Of a DNA stretch of 58,000 nucleotides, positions 9,408 to 21,767 are shown piece by piece. The position numbers and the translations under genes are program-made. Each line of letters begins with the position of its first letter. Position 1 is the stretch's first letter. Under the pieces are notes generated by a model, which saw nothing but the letters and a program-made list of their open reading frames with translations, was not told where the DNA came from and searched no databases. Origin of the DNA: Cryptomeria japonica (lineage: Eukaryota > Streptophyta > Pinopsida > Cupressales > Cupressaceae); NCBI RefSeq assembly GCF_030272615.1, contig NC_081413.1:556107136-556165135 (forward strand), given 5' to 3'.

Positions 9408-10886
9408 TCATACTCGTCCTAGTCCTTTGGCCACACCTCTAGAAGCACTATCCACATTCCCAGCCTCAATAGCATCACAATCAACATCAAGGTCCACAAC
9501 AGGTTTGGAAGTGTTGGAGCCATCAAGGTATTTGATAATTTCCTCCATATTCCTGGTCACAGAGTTGAGGATATCCGGAATCATAATTAGGAAGTTCTTC
9601 ATGGCAGTCTTTCCTTCCTCCAGCTTACTGATTTGAACTTCGAGCTTCTCCACTTTTTCGTCCATAACCTTTTTCCACTAATCTTGGTTACTTTCACCTT
9701 TTTGTCCCTGCTCTTCCTATTGATTAGTTATTTTCTCCATTTTATTAATTCATTCATAAACCCACCTATCAAAACCCAGATGAGCATCAAATTGATTCTT
9801 GAGCTTATCCAGAATAATCTCATCTCCAGCTCTATCCTTTTCCCTACTCGTATCATCCTTATCCTTGTTCTGCTTAGTTTACGTTTCCCTTTCCTCCTTA
9901 TTAATCTGGTTGTCCTGCTCCTCCATAGGCTAGTTGTTAAAATTACCAGTACTCGTGCTTTGGGTAGGGTTGTTCTGATCAAAATCATCCTCTTCTCCTC
10001 CTTCCTCTTCCCCCACTTCCTCATCTTTCTAGCTCTCCTCCTTGTCAGAATCATCAGTCTCCATCTCACTTCCTTCTTTTCCCATATCCTCAGAATCAGC
10101 CTCCATATCCTTTTGTTTATCCATGTCCTCTTGAATTTTCTCCACAGAGGCTTTTTTAACCTTTTTACTCTATTTCAGCTCATCCTTACTAGGCCCAGAT
10201 TCCTCAATTCTCCTCTTGCCTTTCCCTAGCAACACCGACAACCTTTTGTTTTTCTAAATTGTCAAAATCTTACAATGCTCATAAATGAGCAAAATAAGGC
10301 CATAATGTAGCACAGGAGAAGAGGGGTTCTTACTGTGCTTGTTCAATGAGTGCGACAGAGACCTGAAAAGGTAATAGGGAAGAGAAATTCTCCTCTCATG
10401 CCTAAAGTGATTGAGAAGCACAAAGTGATAGGTATGGACCCTAGTGAAACGACCCTCCATAGTGATATACTCCATAATGGCATTAAGCACACAACCCCAA
10501 ATTTCTTTAATATTAGACGCATCATAATACCCCCCAGACGCTTTGCCTAATTTCTCTCTCTCCTTATCTTTGCACGGAAAGAGCTTCACAACATTATTGG
10601 ACACTTTCAGGTCCCTAAAAAAATAGAGACCAGAATGGGGCATACCTATGATTGTAGAGATGAGGTCCGCGTCCAGCTTGAATTTTACACCATGAATTTT
10701 GAAGGAGCCATTTTTCTAGTTTTCAGTCACTATGGTAACTGCCAGGTTAGCTCTGATTTTGTCATAATCCACTAGTTTTTCCATGAAATGTGTCATGAAA
10801 CCCTTCTCCAACTTTGTCCATACCTTAGGCATCTCCCACCATCTAGAAATATTACCAGGTTACTCTCTTCTAAGATCACCTCCCAT
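9408..10886 (-). pseudogene. LINE downstream ORF with helical plant-transposon-like domain
   Basis: One minus-strand frame of 493 codons, broken by several stops, lies between the LINE RNase H ORF and its 3' UTR. N-terminal part: WWEMPKVWTKLEKGF, then FKIHGVKFKLDADLISTIIG, then a helical stretch with EGRFTRVHTYHFVLLNHFRH. The middle is strongly acidic (Asp/Glu/Ser/Lys-rich), and the C-terminus is a coiled coil (EKVEKLEVQISKLEEG). The N-terminal region aligns by eye with ORF2 of E6 around FKI..LITGYP. I believe it is the domain annotated as a putative plant transposon protein, but cannot confirm this without a search. A third ORF after the RNase H is not usual LINE layout. It could be a genuine extra ORF or sequence picked up by read-through. 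Confidence 0.6.
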
Positions 10887-11055
10887 TTTAGAATTCGTTC
10901 TGCAATTTCTCTGCTTCTCCAACTTCAGAGCAATCTTCCAAATGACACTCAGCTTTTTGAAAATACACACCCACAAAGCGTGCAAAATTTTTATATTCTT
11001 ATTTAGCACTTTTCCCTTCTAAAGAGATATCATTACCTTTCTAAAGATTTGATGA

Positions 11056-12809
11056 TTAATCATTAAAACTACTATGATTAACATGCGATCCTTCTTTCCC
11101 CATAATTGTGTCCTTTCTAATGAGGTCTTTAATATTAAAATCAATATTATCTTCACCATTCCATATGCTTTGATCTTCGGAAATAACACCAAGGTTTGTA
11201 AGACCGTCTGCTACGACATTTTTTTCCCTAAAAGCATGCTCAATAATAATTGATTTAAAGCTAGAAATAATTTCTCTGGCTTTAAAAAAGATGTTTTTGA
11301 TAGACCACGAAGGCTCAACTTCACCCTTAAGGCATTTTATAATATTAAGAGAATCTCCTTCTAACCATAGATTATCATGATTGAGACTTTTAGCTATAAT
11401 CAATGTATTTAGGGCAGCTGAGGCTTCAACATAATGACTAGTTTGGTTACCCAAAGGGCCAACAACAAACACAAGGCAACTTCCACCAAAATTCCTGACA
11501 ATGCCCCCATAACCAGCATTGCCAGGATTTCCCTTAGAGGCCCCATCAAAATTGGCCTTGATCCATCCCTGGGAAGGAAAGCACCAGAAAAGACCATCTC
11601 TACCTTTATCCTTGTTGTTTCTACTATTGGAAAGGTTCCATCTTTCATTAAAGTCTTCTTTAGTAGATAAACCAGTATCATTTCCATATAAGCATTCATG
11701 GATCCCTCTATAGATTTTATCCACCACCACTTCAGGGTTCACACTTTTTTCCCTAAAAATCCTATTGTTACGCTCCTTCCAGATGTTCCAAATGATAATA
11801 GGGAGAATAAGTTTCCAAAGCTCAACATTCTTAGAATTAGAACTAGGGAAATACCATTGCTGCCATAACTCTTCTAGAGAGTTCGGGAAAACCCAGCTCA
11901 ACTTCCACTTACTAAGAATAATATTCCAAATATCCTGACTAAAATTGCACTGGTAGAGGATATGGCAGGTAGACTCCTCCTCCCTGCAGCAAAGAGAGCA
12001 CCTATTAGGAAAAACAAATCCATGCTTATGGAGATTATCAAGGGTGAGCACCTTATTTTGGATAAAAATCCAAAAGAAGATATTAATTTGTGGAGTCTTC
12101 TTCTTTATCCACACTTTCGCCCACAAAGGGATCTCTTCCGGAACTTTGTAATGGATAGAAACCATTGAAGACAGAATATTTCCCATCAGAAGTTTCCTTC
12201 CAAATCAAACAATCCTCAGAATGCTCCATAAAGATTTTGGAAGAAAGCAAGGTCTCCAAAAATTTTAATCCTAGACAAAACTGGCTAAACTCAACCCACT
12301 TCCCATTTCTCTAGTAGTCCCTAACAAGGTCTCCATACCTACTTTTAAACCAGTCTTTCCATTCATTAAGAATGGGGATTTCCTCCAGTGGTTTATCCAT
12401 TAGCCATCTGTCCTACCAGAATCTAATAATTCTCTGATTCCCCATTTTCCACTTTCTTCCAGCAGCAGCCCAAACTTTGGTCGTTTGAACAGTGTTCCAA
12501 ATTGCAGAACCTTCCACAAGAAAGGATTTATCCATAAATTCTTCCTCAGACGGTTGCATGTGAAGGTATTTCTTTTTCCAAATGGAATTCCATTCCCTTT
12601 CCTCCCCTTTCATTCTCCAAATTTGTTTAGCTAACAAGGCATTATTCATAGTTATAATGTTCCTTATTCTCAGACCCCCAAAAGCCTTAGGAGTGCAAAT
12701 ATTATTCCAAGCAATAAGGGGGATTCTATTTTTATCTTCCACTCCTGACCATAAGAATTTTTTTTTAATTCTTTCAATGGCCTTAGGTTGATAGGACAAC
12801 ATTGAATTT
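11056..12809 (-). pseudogene. LINE ORF2 C-terminal part: RT thumb, zf-RVT, RNase H
   Basis: In element orientation the frame begins inside the RT C-terminus (PKAIERIKKKFLWSG, then FGGLRIRNIITMNNALLAKQ). It continues through the zf-RVT zinc finger (CSLCCREEESTCHILYQC) and ends with an RNase H domain. RNase H acidic residues are visible in KANFDGASKGNPG, HYVEASAALN, LWLEGDSLNI and NVVADGLTN, a complete D-E-D-D set. A frameshift near 12160-12190 and stops near 12412 and 12310 split it. By family, the enzyme copies LINE RNA at a nicked target, and RNase H removes the template. The upstream endonuclease and RT catalytic core are missing through 5' truncation. Confidence 0.88.
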
Positions 12810-12823
12810 AAGACTTTGAGCTT

Positions 12824-13220
12824 AAGCACTCTTTCCAGTCTTGGAGAAGCAATGAAAGTCTTTGTGCCTTTATGGACACTTTGCTTCTTTTATTATCTAT
12901 AATATTTGTCCTTGCTTTCCAGGTTAATTTTTAATAAGGAAATTGTAAGAACTATTGCTGCTCTATGTTGTAAATTCTTTCTTGAAAAGAGAGGAAAATA
13001 ATAACATCTATCTTGAAAAAATAGGATAGGATGATGTACCACCCATGTTAGAATAGGAGTTAGAAATTTGTATCTTATTTTACTAGAATAGAGTAGTGAA
13101 TCATAGGGGGGAGCCTTTCCTTAATAATTAGGAGAGATTTGATCTCGTTTTGTTGTGGTTGAAACTACAATTTTGTAAACTCTTCTTGAGTTGACAAAAA
13201 AATCAACCAACATTTCGACA
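12824..13220 (+). mobile_element. E7 LTR-like segment, right part
   Basis: Continuation of the target sequence after the LINE, ending CATTTCGACA, which pairs with the TGTC start at 8447. If correct, the LTR is about 1044 bases without the LINE. No duplicated flank was found. Confidence 0.3.
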
Positions 13221-15455
13221 ACTAGATTTTTTTTGGCAATTTTTTGGCCCATCCCTAGTTGAGTTGTACAAAAAATTGTATGGTCATACCATTGTATCGC
13301 TTGCATCATCTTCCCATACTCGGTCTATGTGCAACATGTTTTAATTTACAAGTCAAAAAAAGAAAATTTATTTTTTGCAAAAAAAAATTGTTTAATTTTT
13401 TTTTTAAACCTTTTTGTAGGAGTACCTGCATAAGGATGACAACATCCATATGCAGCCCTACACAATCCTGTACAAGTTATATGTAAAATGTGTAGTGTAT
13501 TATGTAGGATCCTGCCTAGTCACCTGCTAGATCACTTTGCATAGTCAACTTGCCAACTATGCACCTAGTCAACCTCCAATGCCTATTCATCACCTTGTTA
13601 GTTCCCAATCAACATAATGTCACGTTGACATCATCATTTTTACCCCATGTATGGACCCCCTCTCTATTGAGCTTTTTTTTTTTTACCTCAACTTAGGAAG
13701 GTCATTTCTTAGTAATACAAAAGTCTTTTTGAGTGTTTTTTTTTGTGCTCTATCTAGTGGTGTAGTTTATTTTGCACAATGATGTACGAAGTTTTTTTTT
13801 TAAATATTTCTCAGAGGACACCTACATAATCCCAATTTTTTGAAATTTGAGAGGCTTGTTTTTGCTCATGCATAAACTTTTTTGGGTGCCTTTTAAAAAA
13901 AACACTACATGATTTTCATGCTCTATGCAATGCAAATGTTTATTTTTTTTATGACAGTATTCTAGAATATTAGATTTGTTTATGCCTCTTTTGAGGACTT
14001 GTACATATTTTCTATTCTATAAATGCACTAAAATAAAGTGACATATCATTGTATATTTTCAAGGAGGTTCTATGTTTTGCATTATGGGATTTTTTTTATT
14101 TATGTTTTTGTCAACTTGCTGAGGTTTGAAAGACAACTTGATATATGTCTTCATGTCCACCTCTTGACATAATGTAAAGTTGTAGAACATTCTAAATTCA
14201 ATAATAAAATGAAATACTCTTTATAAACCCATAATTCCTTTAATAGATCTATTTAATTTCCATTAATCCATCCTTAACTCTAAATGATCATTCCAAAGAT
14301 ATCACAATAAACATGAGATTTCTATAAAGAGGTAAAGATTCTTTATTCAATAAGAAAATGTAAGTAGTATCTCAATCATATCTACATACAATACTTAGGC
14401 TTTTTAAATGCCTTGAGTTCAAATAACAAGAAAAATATAAAGTAAAGATTGAGATGCGTCCATTGATTTGCAATCCAAAGCTATCTTCAGTGCAATCCTT
14501 AAAATGAAGAAGAGAACAAGATTCAGGTGCTTTTTCCACCCAACCTTGAAGCTTACACTTCCCCAGAATTCTTGGTCAATCAAGAATACCCGACCCTACA
14601 TGAATTGCTTAGCAAAAAGAATTCGATAGACAAGATGAAATCTGGTGCGTGCCTAGAATGATACATGAATTTTCTATTTTCTAATTCATTTAAGAAACAA
14701 ACAAGATCAATCAAGGATATGGTAGAGTGTAAATGAATATATCCATCTATTTCAATGGTCAAGAAGTTACTCGACCGAGTATAATGCCATGCATAGAAAT
14801 AAAATATAGTTTGTAAAAGCAAACTATTCTCTCTATAATTCCACATTCTACACCTGTCCCAGAAGGTATCTTTCCCCACAAACAAACATATCTAGCTTTC
14901 CTATTGTTCGTATGATATGCAAAAATGAATATAAAAGAAGACAATCTTTCATTACATAGATAAAGAAGAAACAATCTTTCACTTCTATCTTTTTAAGTAA
15001 ATCAAGGACAAGAATTAAAATTAAGAAGATGTAACACATGTATGCACGTTTTAGCATATATATGAATATAAATGGAAAAAAATAGAGGTAATGAGTACAC
15101 ATTCTTTCTATCTGTTTTCCTCATATGTTCTAAGTATATTTTCAGCATGCATTAACCTTTTATTTTAATAATCCCTCATCTATGTTTTCTGTTTTCCAAT
15201 GGATATTATCACAAAATTCAGGTAAAATATGTTTCAATAACAGTAAGTTGTTTTCAAAATTTCAAGTTTATATACATATATATTTGCAATGAAACTAACC
15301 AACTGCTTTGTTTTCCTTTATGTTTCCTACAGGTTCTTTAGGATAATATCATAAGTTTGATGTTTTTCGACGAGTTATTTCTTCTCTGATTGAATTTGAG
15401 CATATATATATAACAACTATGAAAAATCACATTTTCTTGAAATGAATATACGTGT
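13221..15455. other. AT-rich stretch without recognisable genes
   Basis: Several T runs of 8-12 bases and AT-rich unique-looking sequence. Short ORFs (for example minus strand 14580-15102) have no family features and biased hydrophobic composition. I see no domain or RNA gene. Confidence 0.6.
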
Positions 15456-15458
15456 GCA

Positions 15459-15540
<82 letters not shown>
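15456..15540. repeat. (CATA)n followed by (TG)n microsatellite
   Basis: About eight CATA units run directly into about 26 TG units. Confidence 0.95.
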
Positions 15541-15543
<3 letters not shown>

Positions 15544-15781
15544 AAAGTAGAGATTAGAACTTGACAACAGAAGTTGATATTAATTCCAAGGTAGTGGTGG
15601 CGGGTTTTTCAGCCATTAACAATAGTGATTGGCCAGACTTACGCCATGCATTGCATACATTTTGCAAGTCTTGCCGCGAGTCACACTTCAACTGATAATT
15701 TAGTTTACTAAGTCTTTCACATCGACTGTGATTTGCATTCCTTATTCGGTGTAATAAATGCATACAATTTGCAAGTCGATA

Positions 15782-15885
<104 letters not shown>

Positions 15886-15973
15886 CATAATTTCAAATGA
15901 TTATGCATATGTATAAACAAAATACTAATTATATACATATTTACATGTATATGATTGAATCGGTATTCGAACT

Positions 15974-16000
15974 CACACACACACACACACACACACACAT
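15974..16000. repeat. (CA)n microsatellite
   Basis: About 13 CA units, the third simple repeat within 550 bases. Confidence 0.95.
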
Positions 16001-16846
16001 ACTATTATCAAAATACAAAAGTAAACACATAAGTACAATATTTCATCCAATTACACATATCTGCACACAAAGAATGTATAAATTTACGATCAATATTCAT
16101 ATTTGACCTAATATTTAAAAATAAATCTTGCTTTGAAATAAGACATATCATTTCACAATCACTTATGCAAATTCGAATTCGATTCAATCACAAAATTAAA
16201 TCATGCAACAAATACACATATATATTCTAAAGTGGTGTGTGAGATTCCATCTATTCTAGCAAAGTCCATAAGCTAAAACAACTCTACCTGAACCATGTTC
16301 TTGCCTTCATCTACGTTCACCTGTTCCTGCATTCCCTTGCACTCAATTTTTCATTAGCAATGATGATCCCCAATTTCATAAAAAAAAAAAACTACTCATT
16401 CAAATTCATTTACATAAATAACATAATGTAAATCATTTCATTGCATTTGAATTCCTATTTCATTATCATCTTATTCCATTTCCATTTCATTTCAATTTCA
16501 TAAATGAAATATAAGCATTATTTTCCTAATAAAATAATTATAGATAAATATTGTTCGTGACACATAAACATGTAAGAACTCATTCCATAAGATATAATTT
16601 TGTAAATGCATCATATAAAGTGCCACAAAATTGATTTCTAAATGGTTTTCCATCATCGCACTTCCTCATTAGCATTAAGGGTGGAATAATATTGTTTTTA
16701 TTGCTAATGATATTTGTCTTTAGTGGAGCAATGGAGGAACCTCGTGGAGCCTTACAAGCTTCACAAATTTGTAGGGGGGTCACATAGGCTTACTCATTTG
16801 TATCTCTCATATGGGGGATTATTTTTTGTGAGATTTATGAACATTG
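16001..16846. other. No gene recognised
   Basis: AT-rich, with ATTTCATTTC-type runs near 16440-16500. Nothing coding or structural that I can support. Confidence 0.55.
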
Positions 16847-16998
16847 GACACTTATAAGTAGTGTATTACATGTCACTCATTCTTTTTTATTTGTCTTCTT
16901 TGGTCATCCATGTTGAATACTAGACACTTCTAAGTAGTGTACTACATGTCACTCATTTTGTTATTTGTGTCCTTTGATCATAGTTGTATCTCTTGATT
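16847..16998. repeat. ~76 bp tandem duplication
   Basis: GACACTTATAAGTAGTGTA at 16847 recurs as GACACTTCTAAGTAGTGTA at 16923, each followed by (T/C)TACATGTCACTCATT. Confidence 0.8.
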
Positions 16999-17284
16999 TA
17001 CATCTTTGGAGGTTCATTGATTCCAGCATATAGTAGTTAATTTTTGGGTATAGTTTATAGTTATTGACATGCTTCAGGAGTTCTTCATTATCATGTTCAT
17101 CTCCACATGGACATATTTGTAGAAGGTTTTATCCTCTTATTTCTCTCTTTTATAAGGGAGTTTTATTCCCACAGGGTTTTCTCGTTTTCTCTGTTTATGA
17201 GATATCTTCACTTGTACATGAGTACCTTATTAGACCATGTTGTCGGGACTCAAATTTTATGTGATTGGATTATTCCCTAAGTTT

Positions 17285-17340
17285 CACTTAAGGGAGGGCA
17301 TTAGTGTGAAAATGTGTTTTACCTAACTAGTTTGATTTTA
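17285..17340 (+). mobile_element. Possible LTR-element 3' junction remnant
   Basis: CACTTAAGGGAGGGCAT looks like a polypurine tract followed by an LTR start (TGTGAAAATGTG). No matching second LTR or duplication was found, so this is only suggestive. Confidence 0.25.
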
Positions 17341-17836
17341 GCCTACTTAGTTGAGTCTTATTCACACTATGCTTAAGACCACTTAGAGGTTTGAGATATT
17401 CTCTCCTCACCTTATGGGATGTTAGCTAGACTTTTGTCTCACCTCATGTAGACTCACCAAGTGTCCCAACACTTGGCCATAGAGTCCTACACTTATTGCA
17501 TAATTCTAGGGATAGTTAGAGTTTCACTTCTACCTTCTTACCCCTTCTTGGTTGCATTTATATGCAAGACACCTTTTGTGACATTTTTTAACTTATGACC
17601 TTTATTATTTTCCATATTGCTAGTTTATGGAGAGTATTTTGTTTTGCAAGTGATCTTGGTTGTTTCTAATAGTGGTTATTAATTTCTTGAGATTGGTTTC
17701 CTTTTATAAAAGGTGCTACATTCTTTTGTTTTATTTTCATGTTGGTGACTTTGTCAAACCATCCCTTAATAAGTCCTCTAACCTCTATTTTTCATTGTAT
17801 AAACACTTTGTTCTCCAATGATCTTTTGTGGAATAT

Positions 17837-18026
17837 GAATACCAATGAAAGATTGCATCTTGTGGACAAAACCTCATGAGTTGTGAAGGTCATAAAAATA
17901 AATCCCTATGATTTGTATGGGCATTGTGGATGAATACCAATGAAAGATTACATCTTGTGGACAAAACCTCATGAGTTGTGAAGGTCATAGAAATAAATGC
18001 CTATGATTTGTAAGGGCATTCTCACT
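17837..18026. repeat. 95 bp tandem duplication
   Basis: Two copies starting GAATACCAATGAAAGATT at 17837 and 17932, nearly identical through GGACAAAACCTCATGAGTTG. Confidence 0.88.
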
Positions 18027-18526
18027 CTAGAAGTGCGCTAGAGCTTCAATGAGTAATGCAATGCACCTAATGATTGAGTATTATTTGTTTGTAGGTGTAA
18101 TGTTTAAGTTTTGCTTTTTAGACTTGTTGTAGGCATATTGTTGTTGTGTGATAAGTTTTTTGTTATTTATTTAGCAATTCATTTCAATGATTTTGTTGTA
18201 GTGTTTCTCTATGTTGTTTGTGACAAAATCAAAGAATGCATTGTGATATTTCATTGTAGAAAATTCATTCAGCTTGTGTAGAAGAATGATATCAATTTCC
18301 AAATTTCTTTTTGCTATAGATGAAGGTATTTTGCATGTGTATGTATTTGTGAATCATAGCCCAAGATATTTTATTTTAGTTATTGCAAGAGAACTTTAGT
18401 GCAAATTGATATTGTTCAAGTGTGGTATTTGCTAATTGTGGGTGTCATTCCGTAGTTATTTTCCTTCTTGTTGTACTCAATTTTTGGGCTTTATGTAGGT
18501 GTTGGAATGATTGTTATATCTATTAG
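18027..18526. other. No gene recognised
   Basis: AT-rich sequence with TTG-rich tracts; no ORF, repeat or RNA feature that I can support. Confidence 0.5.
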
Positions 18527-18890
18527 AAGTATGGTTGTCGTTGCACCAAAAGATTGACCTATCAATGCCCGATACAACCATGAGACTTAATGAATCCACA
18601 AGAGGTGGCTAAGCCATGTTGCAAACCCAAGTGCTACATTGAACAACACAAGGAGACCAAGGGCACACACCTTGCATTGATCACCCTGATGCAAGCAAGG
18701 GGTTTGAAATTGTGACCCAGTCTCTAATACCACTTGCTAGAAACATGGTTGTTGGTGCACCAAAAGACCAACCTGCTAATGCTCGATACAACCACAAGAC
18801 TTATTGAATCCATAGGAGGCAGTTAAGTCATGTTGCAAATTTGAGTGTTGCACTACACAACATAAGGAGACCAAGGTTGCACACCTTGCA
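18527..18890. repeat. ~214 bp direct duplication with PBS-like junction
   Basis: ATGGTTGTCGTTGCACCAAAAG at 18531 recurs as ATGGTTGTTGGTGCACCAAAAG at 18745, with homology continuing about 130-140 bases. Between them the minus strand reads TGGTATTAGAGAC, close to the initiator-Met primer-binding sequence TGGTATCAGAGC. It may be a decayed LTR-element or SINE junction. Confidence 0.6.
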
Positions 18891-20137
18891 ACAACTAAAC
18901 ACCAATTCTTGTTATCAAAATCAATAACAACACAAACTCAACAACAACACCAAATAGAGAAACCTGCATCAAACTCAATAGCAACACCAGACAAAGAAAC
19001 TTGCATCAAACTCAATAGAAACACCAGACAAAGAAACCAGCACATCAAAATCAATAGAAAAAATAGACCAAGAAACCTAAATATAAAAAACTTCCACCGT
19101 ACCACCCTTCCAAAAATACTTCATCTAAACATCTACAATAATCTACTATGACTTTTGCAATACTACATACTACTGATAAAAATAGTACAATATCTATATA
19201 AGCTCATCAACATCATTAATTAGAGACAACACACATTGTCAAACATCAAGTTGACATCAATGACAACATATATTGCCAACAACCCCAAGTTTCCAACCTA
19301 TGTACACTATTGAACATCCGCAACAACTTCTTCATTCCCACATACACCTAATTATGACAAGCAACCATTCAATTTTGACATCAATGACTACACAACATAT
19401 CACTGACAACATTTTCCAGACATTCTCCAAGTTTCCAAAAATACCAATCTAATATATGTCCATTACTACTATATGATGATATATTTTGTTTTGCAAATAT
19501 TCTGGAATAAAACTATGATTCCTAGATGACCTCTTTGATGTATGATGCAAGTTTGATGAAAATTATTTTGGATCTGAATTATCAAACTTATACAAATCAT
19601 GTGATTGTCTAAGAAAACATGGAGATACATCGTTGGCCAAAAATGACAATGGAAGAGAAACTAGAGAGAAGGAAGAGTGCACATATGAATAAATGGGATA
19701 TTAGCATAAGAAATTGTCCAAATAACTATAAGGAAATAAAACGTACATGCAATACAAATTTAGAGAAAGCATGTGGACATGACAACTCGGTAGGGAAAAT
19801 GAATACTATATCAAACATTTCAATCCCACACACAACCATACACAAAATAATTACATAAGAATGAAAATAAAATGGAAAGAAAAAATGCTAATTACTTAGA
19901 TACAAACCAACTCACATCAACTTAGATGCAAAGCAACTCACATCAACTTAGATGCAAAACCAAAAGATGGATGATACCTAAAGAGGAGTGGGCAGATAGA
20001 ATTCAAGAAGTGGTGGAGAAAGAATGACATTACATCATGGAGTGTCTAGCTTACAAGGATATCTGGATAAACTATATTGAGATGTTAAATGTAAGCACCT
20101 TGAACAATCCATGTCACGACCCTTAATTATTAGTATT
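18891..20137. other. No gene recognised; short CAA-rich and 24 bp repeats
   Basis: 18909-19090 is a CAA/ACC-rich stretch with repeated AATAGAAACACCAGACAAAGAAAC-like units. At about 19905-19955 a unit CAACTCACATCAACTTAGATG repeats. The ORFs here are low-complexity. Confidence 0.55.
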
Positions 20138-20510
20138 TATTATGTCGAGAGGCATCTACAATGACATCAAAATCTTTGTAAACAAAAATTTAATTTTGAA
20201 ACAATTTGACATGCAAATGACAAGTAAATGCATGAAATATGCCATTTTTTGGTTTTTATGGAGGTGTTATTTTATTACTCCAAATAAAATAGAACCCTCA
20301 CCACTTGTCTCCAACTATATTAAACCGTTACATTCAAATGATAGTAGAAGATTGCCACACTTAAGCAACTCTATTATTATCCATATTTTTGAAACTCTTG
20401 TATACTACTAATATTGTTGCAATCGTCAAGTTTCCCTTTTATTATAAGATATCTTTTGACATAATTTACCTATATTTTTTAAATATAGATATACTAGTTT
20501 AACTAATAAT
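20138..20510 (+). repeat. Direct repeat, copy A
   Basis: Starts TATGTCGAGAGGCATCTAC and aligns with 23677-24020, including GAAACAATTTGACATGC and TATTACTCCAAATAAAATAG. It continues into ATTATAAGATATC and ATATACTAGTT. Copies are about 11 percent different over the first 180 bases. It is either a pair of short LTRs of a decayed element or a segmental duplication. Confidence 0.75.
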
Positions 20511-21140
20511 CGTAAATATAAAATTAGTTATTTTAAATAGATAAAACAAATATTAATATAATAAGATAATTGTGTTTGAAATGAAAATGTTTTAAATGCT
20601 TTAAAATTTTAAAATGGAGAACCTTCCATAAATACTACGGTTGCAATGTGTTAGTGGAGCACGAGGAAGTGGAAGTTGGTTTGATTTTTACCAATTACTC
20701 CTGGTAATGGGTCCATGCATGCCTTTGTTAATTAATTAGCTTCCATTTTCCAAGAGCATGAGGGAAAAATAGTGAATATTTCCTTAATTAGGAGGAACGT
20801 GGAGTAATGGAGGTATTCTATAAATGGTTTCAGTTAGTGGTCAATTAAAAGAAATTGTTCAACTGACTGCAAAGTCAAGTGCCTCATATTGATCACATGC
20901 TCTAAATTAAAAATAAGTGTGCCACATTTACAGAACAACTGGACATGCTAAAATTCTAAATAGAAACATGATAGAGAACCGTTGGGGATTATGGGATGAA
21001 AATGTTAAGAATTAGAGGAAGACAATATGTAAAGGGGCAACGAGTTTGGAAAAAAAAAAACTTGAAAAGAGGGGGAATGTATTATCTGTCAGAGTAAATA
21101 TTCAAAAGGAGAGGTGTTGTTGGCACTGAAATCAGGTTGA
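20511..21140. other. No gene recognised
   Basis: AT-rich non-coding sequence lying between the direct repeat and the MITE-like element. Confidence 0.5.
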
Positions 21141-21291
21141 GTCTATTCTGGTTTCAAAACGGATCTTTCGTACGTCATGTTAGCGACAGGTTAGTCAATT
21201 GCAACCGTTAATTGTAAAATCAACGGTGTAAAGCGCGCGACTAACACGCGTGTTAGTCAATCCATACTTTCGTTTTGAAATCAGAATAGAC
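21141..21291. mobile_element. MITE-like inverted-repeat element
   Basis: 151 bases bounded by GTCTATTCTGGTTTCAAAACG (21141-21161) and its reverse complement with one mismatch (21271-21291). The interior holds a perfect 20-base palindrome (21239-21258, centre ACGCGT) and two direct copies of GTTAGTCAAT. It is non-coding. The size and terminal inverted repeats suit a MITE; target duplication was not identified. Confidence 0.6.
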
Positions 21292-21767
21292 ACGTCCCTG
21301 AAACCATGTCATCACAGTTATCATAGTTATCATTTTGTAGTTGATTCCTCTTTTGCTTTCTTTTTTTTTATGCATCCACTTTTTGCATACTTGTCCGCTA
21401 GAGTGTTTCCAACCATAGTATTTGACAAAAATCCTCTGTTTTAGTTTTTTTTTAATGTGTAAAGTCAATCTGTTTCCAATTAGCTTTCCTCGTTTGTAGT
21501 TCCATGTAATGTTGAATGTGCGTTTTGAACCATCGAAGTTCTGTGGCGACCATGCCCAAATTTTCATGTTTCAGACCTGTCATTTTTGTAATTATTGAGA
21601 TGGCTTATCCTTGAGGCATTTTGTCAAACAATTACTATGCTTCAACCAAAGCTTTTCAAACTATATATCTGACAAAATTCCCCTTTTGTTATGTCTTAAT
21701 GGATGTCGATTAATTATTACTGGATGTCTGAAACAATGCACATTAAAGTAGCACAAACCTATTTTCC

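Larger units (their letters stand above)
9094..12809 (-). mobile_element. 5'-truncated plant LINE with RNase H
   Basis: A minus-strand non-LTR retrotransposon insertion flanked by a 14-base target duplication. Its 5' end (12809) cuts into the reverse transcriptase region. Its 3' end is an A-rich tail (read on the minus strand, AATAAAAAACTAAGAAAATC) after a 3' UTR containing GGGTTTCGGGGTCCCTTC. Order from the 5' side: RT C-terminus, zinc-finger zf-RVT, RNase H, then an additional ORF, then 3' UTR. Frameshifts and stops make it inactive. Confidence 0.82.

Noticed and set aside
9633-10229. 198-codon plus-strand ORF
   Set aside because: It lies antisense to the acidic part of the LINE ORF; Leu/Phe/Ser richness is the mirror of Glu/Lys codons.
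20142-20411. Possible conserved small protein with second copy at 23680
   Set aside because: Differences between copies are mostly amino-acid changing and copy B stops early, so there is no sign of protein constraint.
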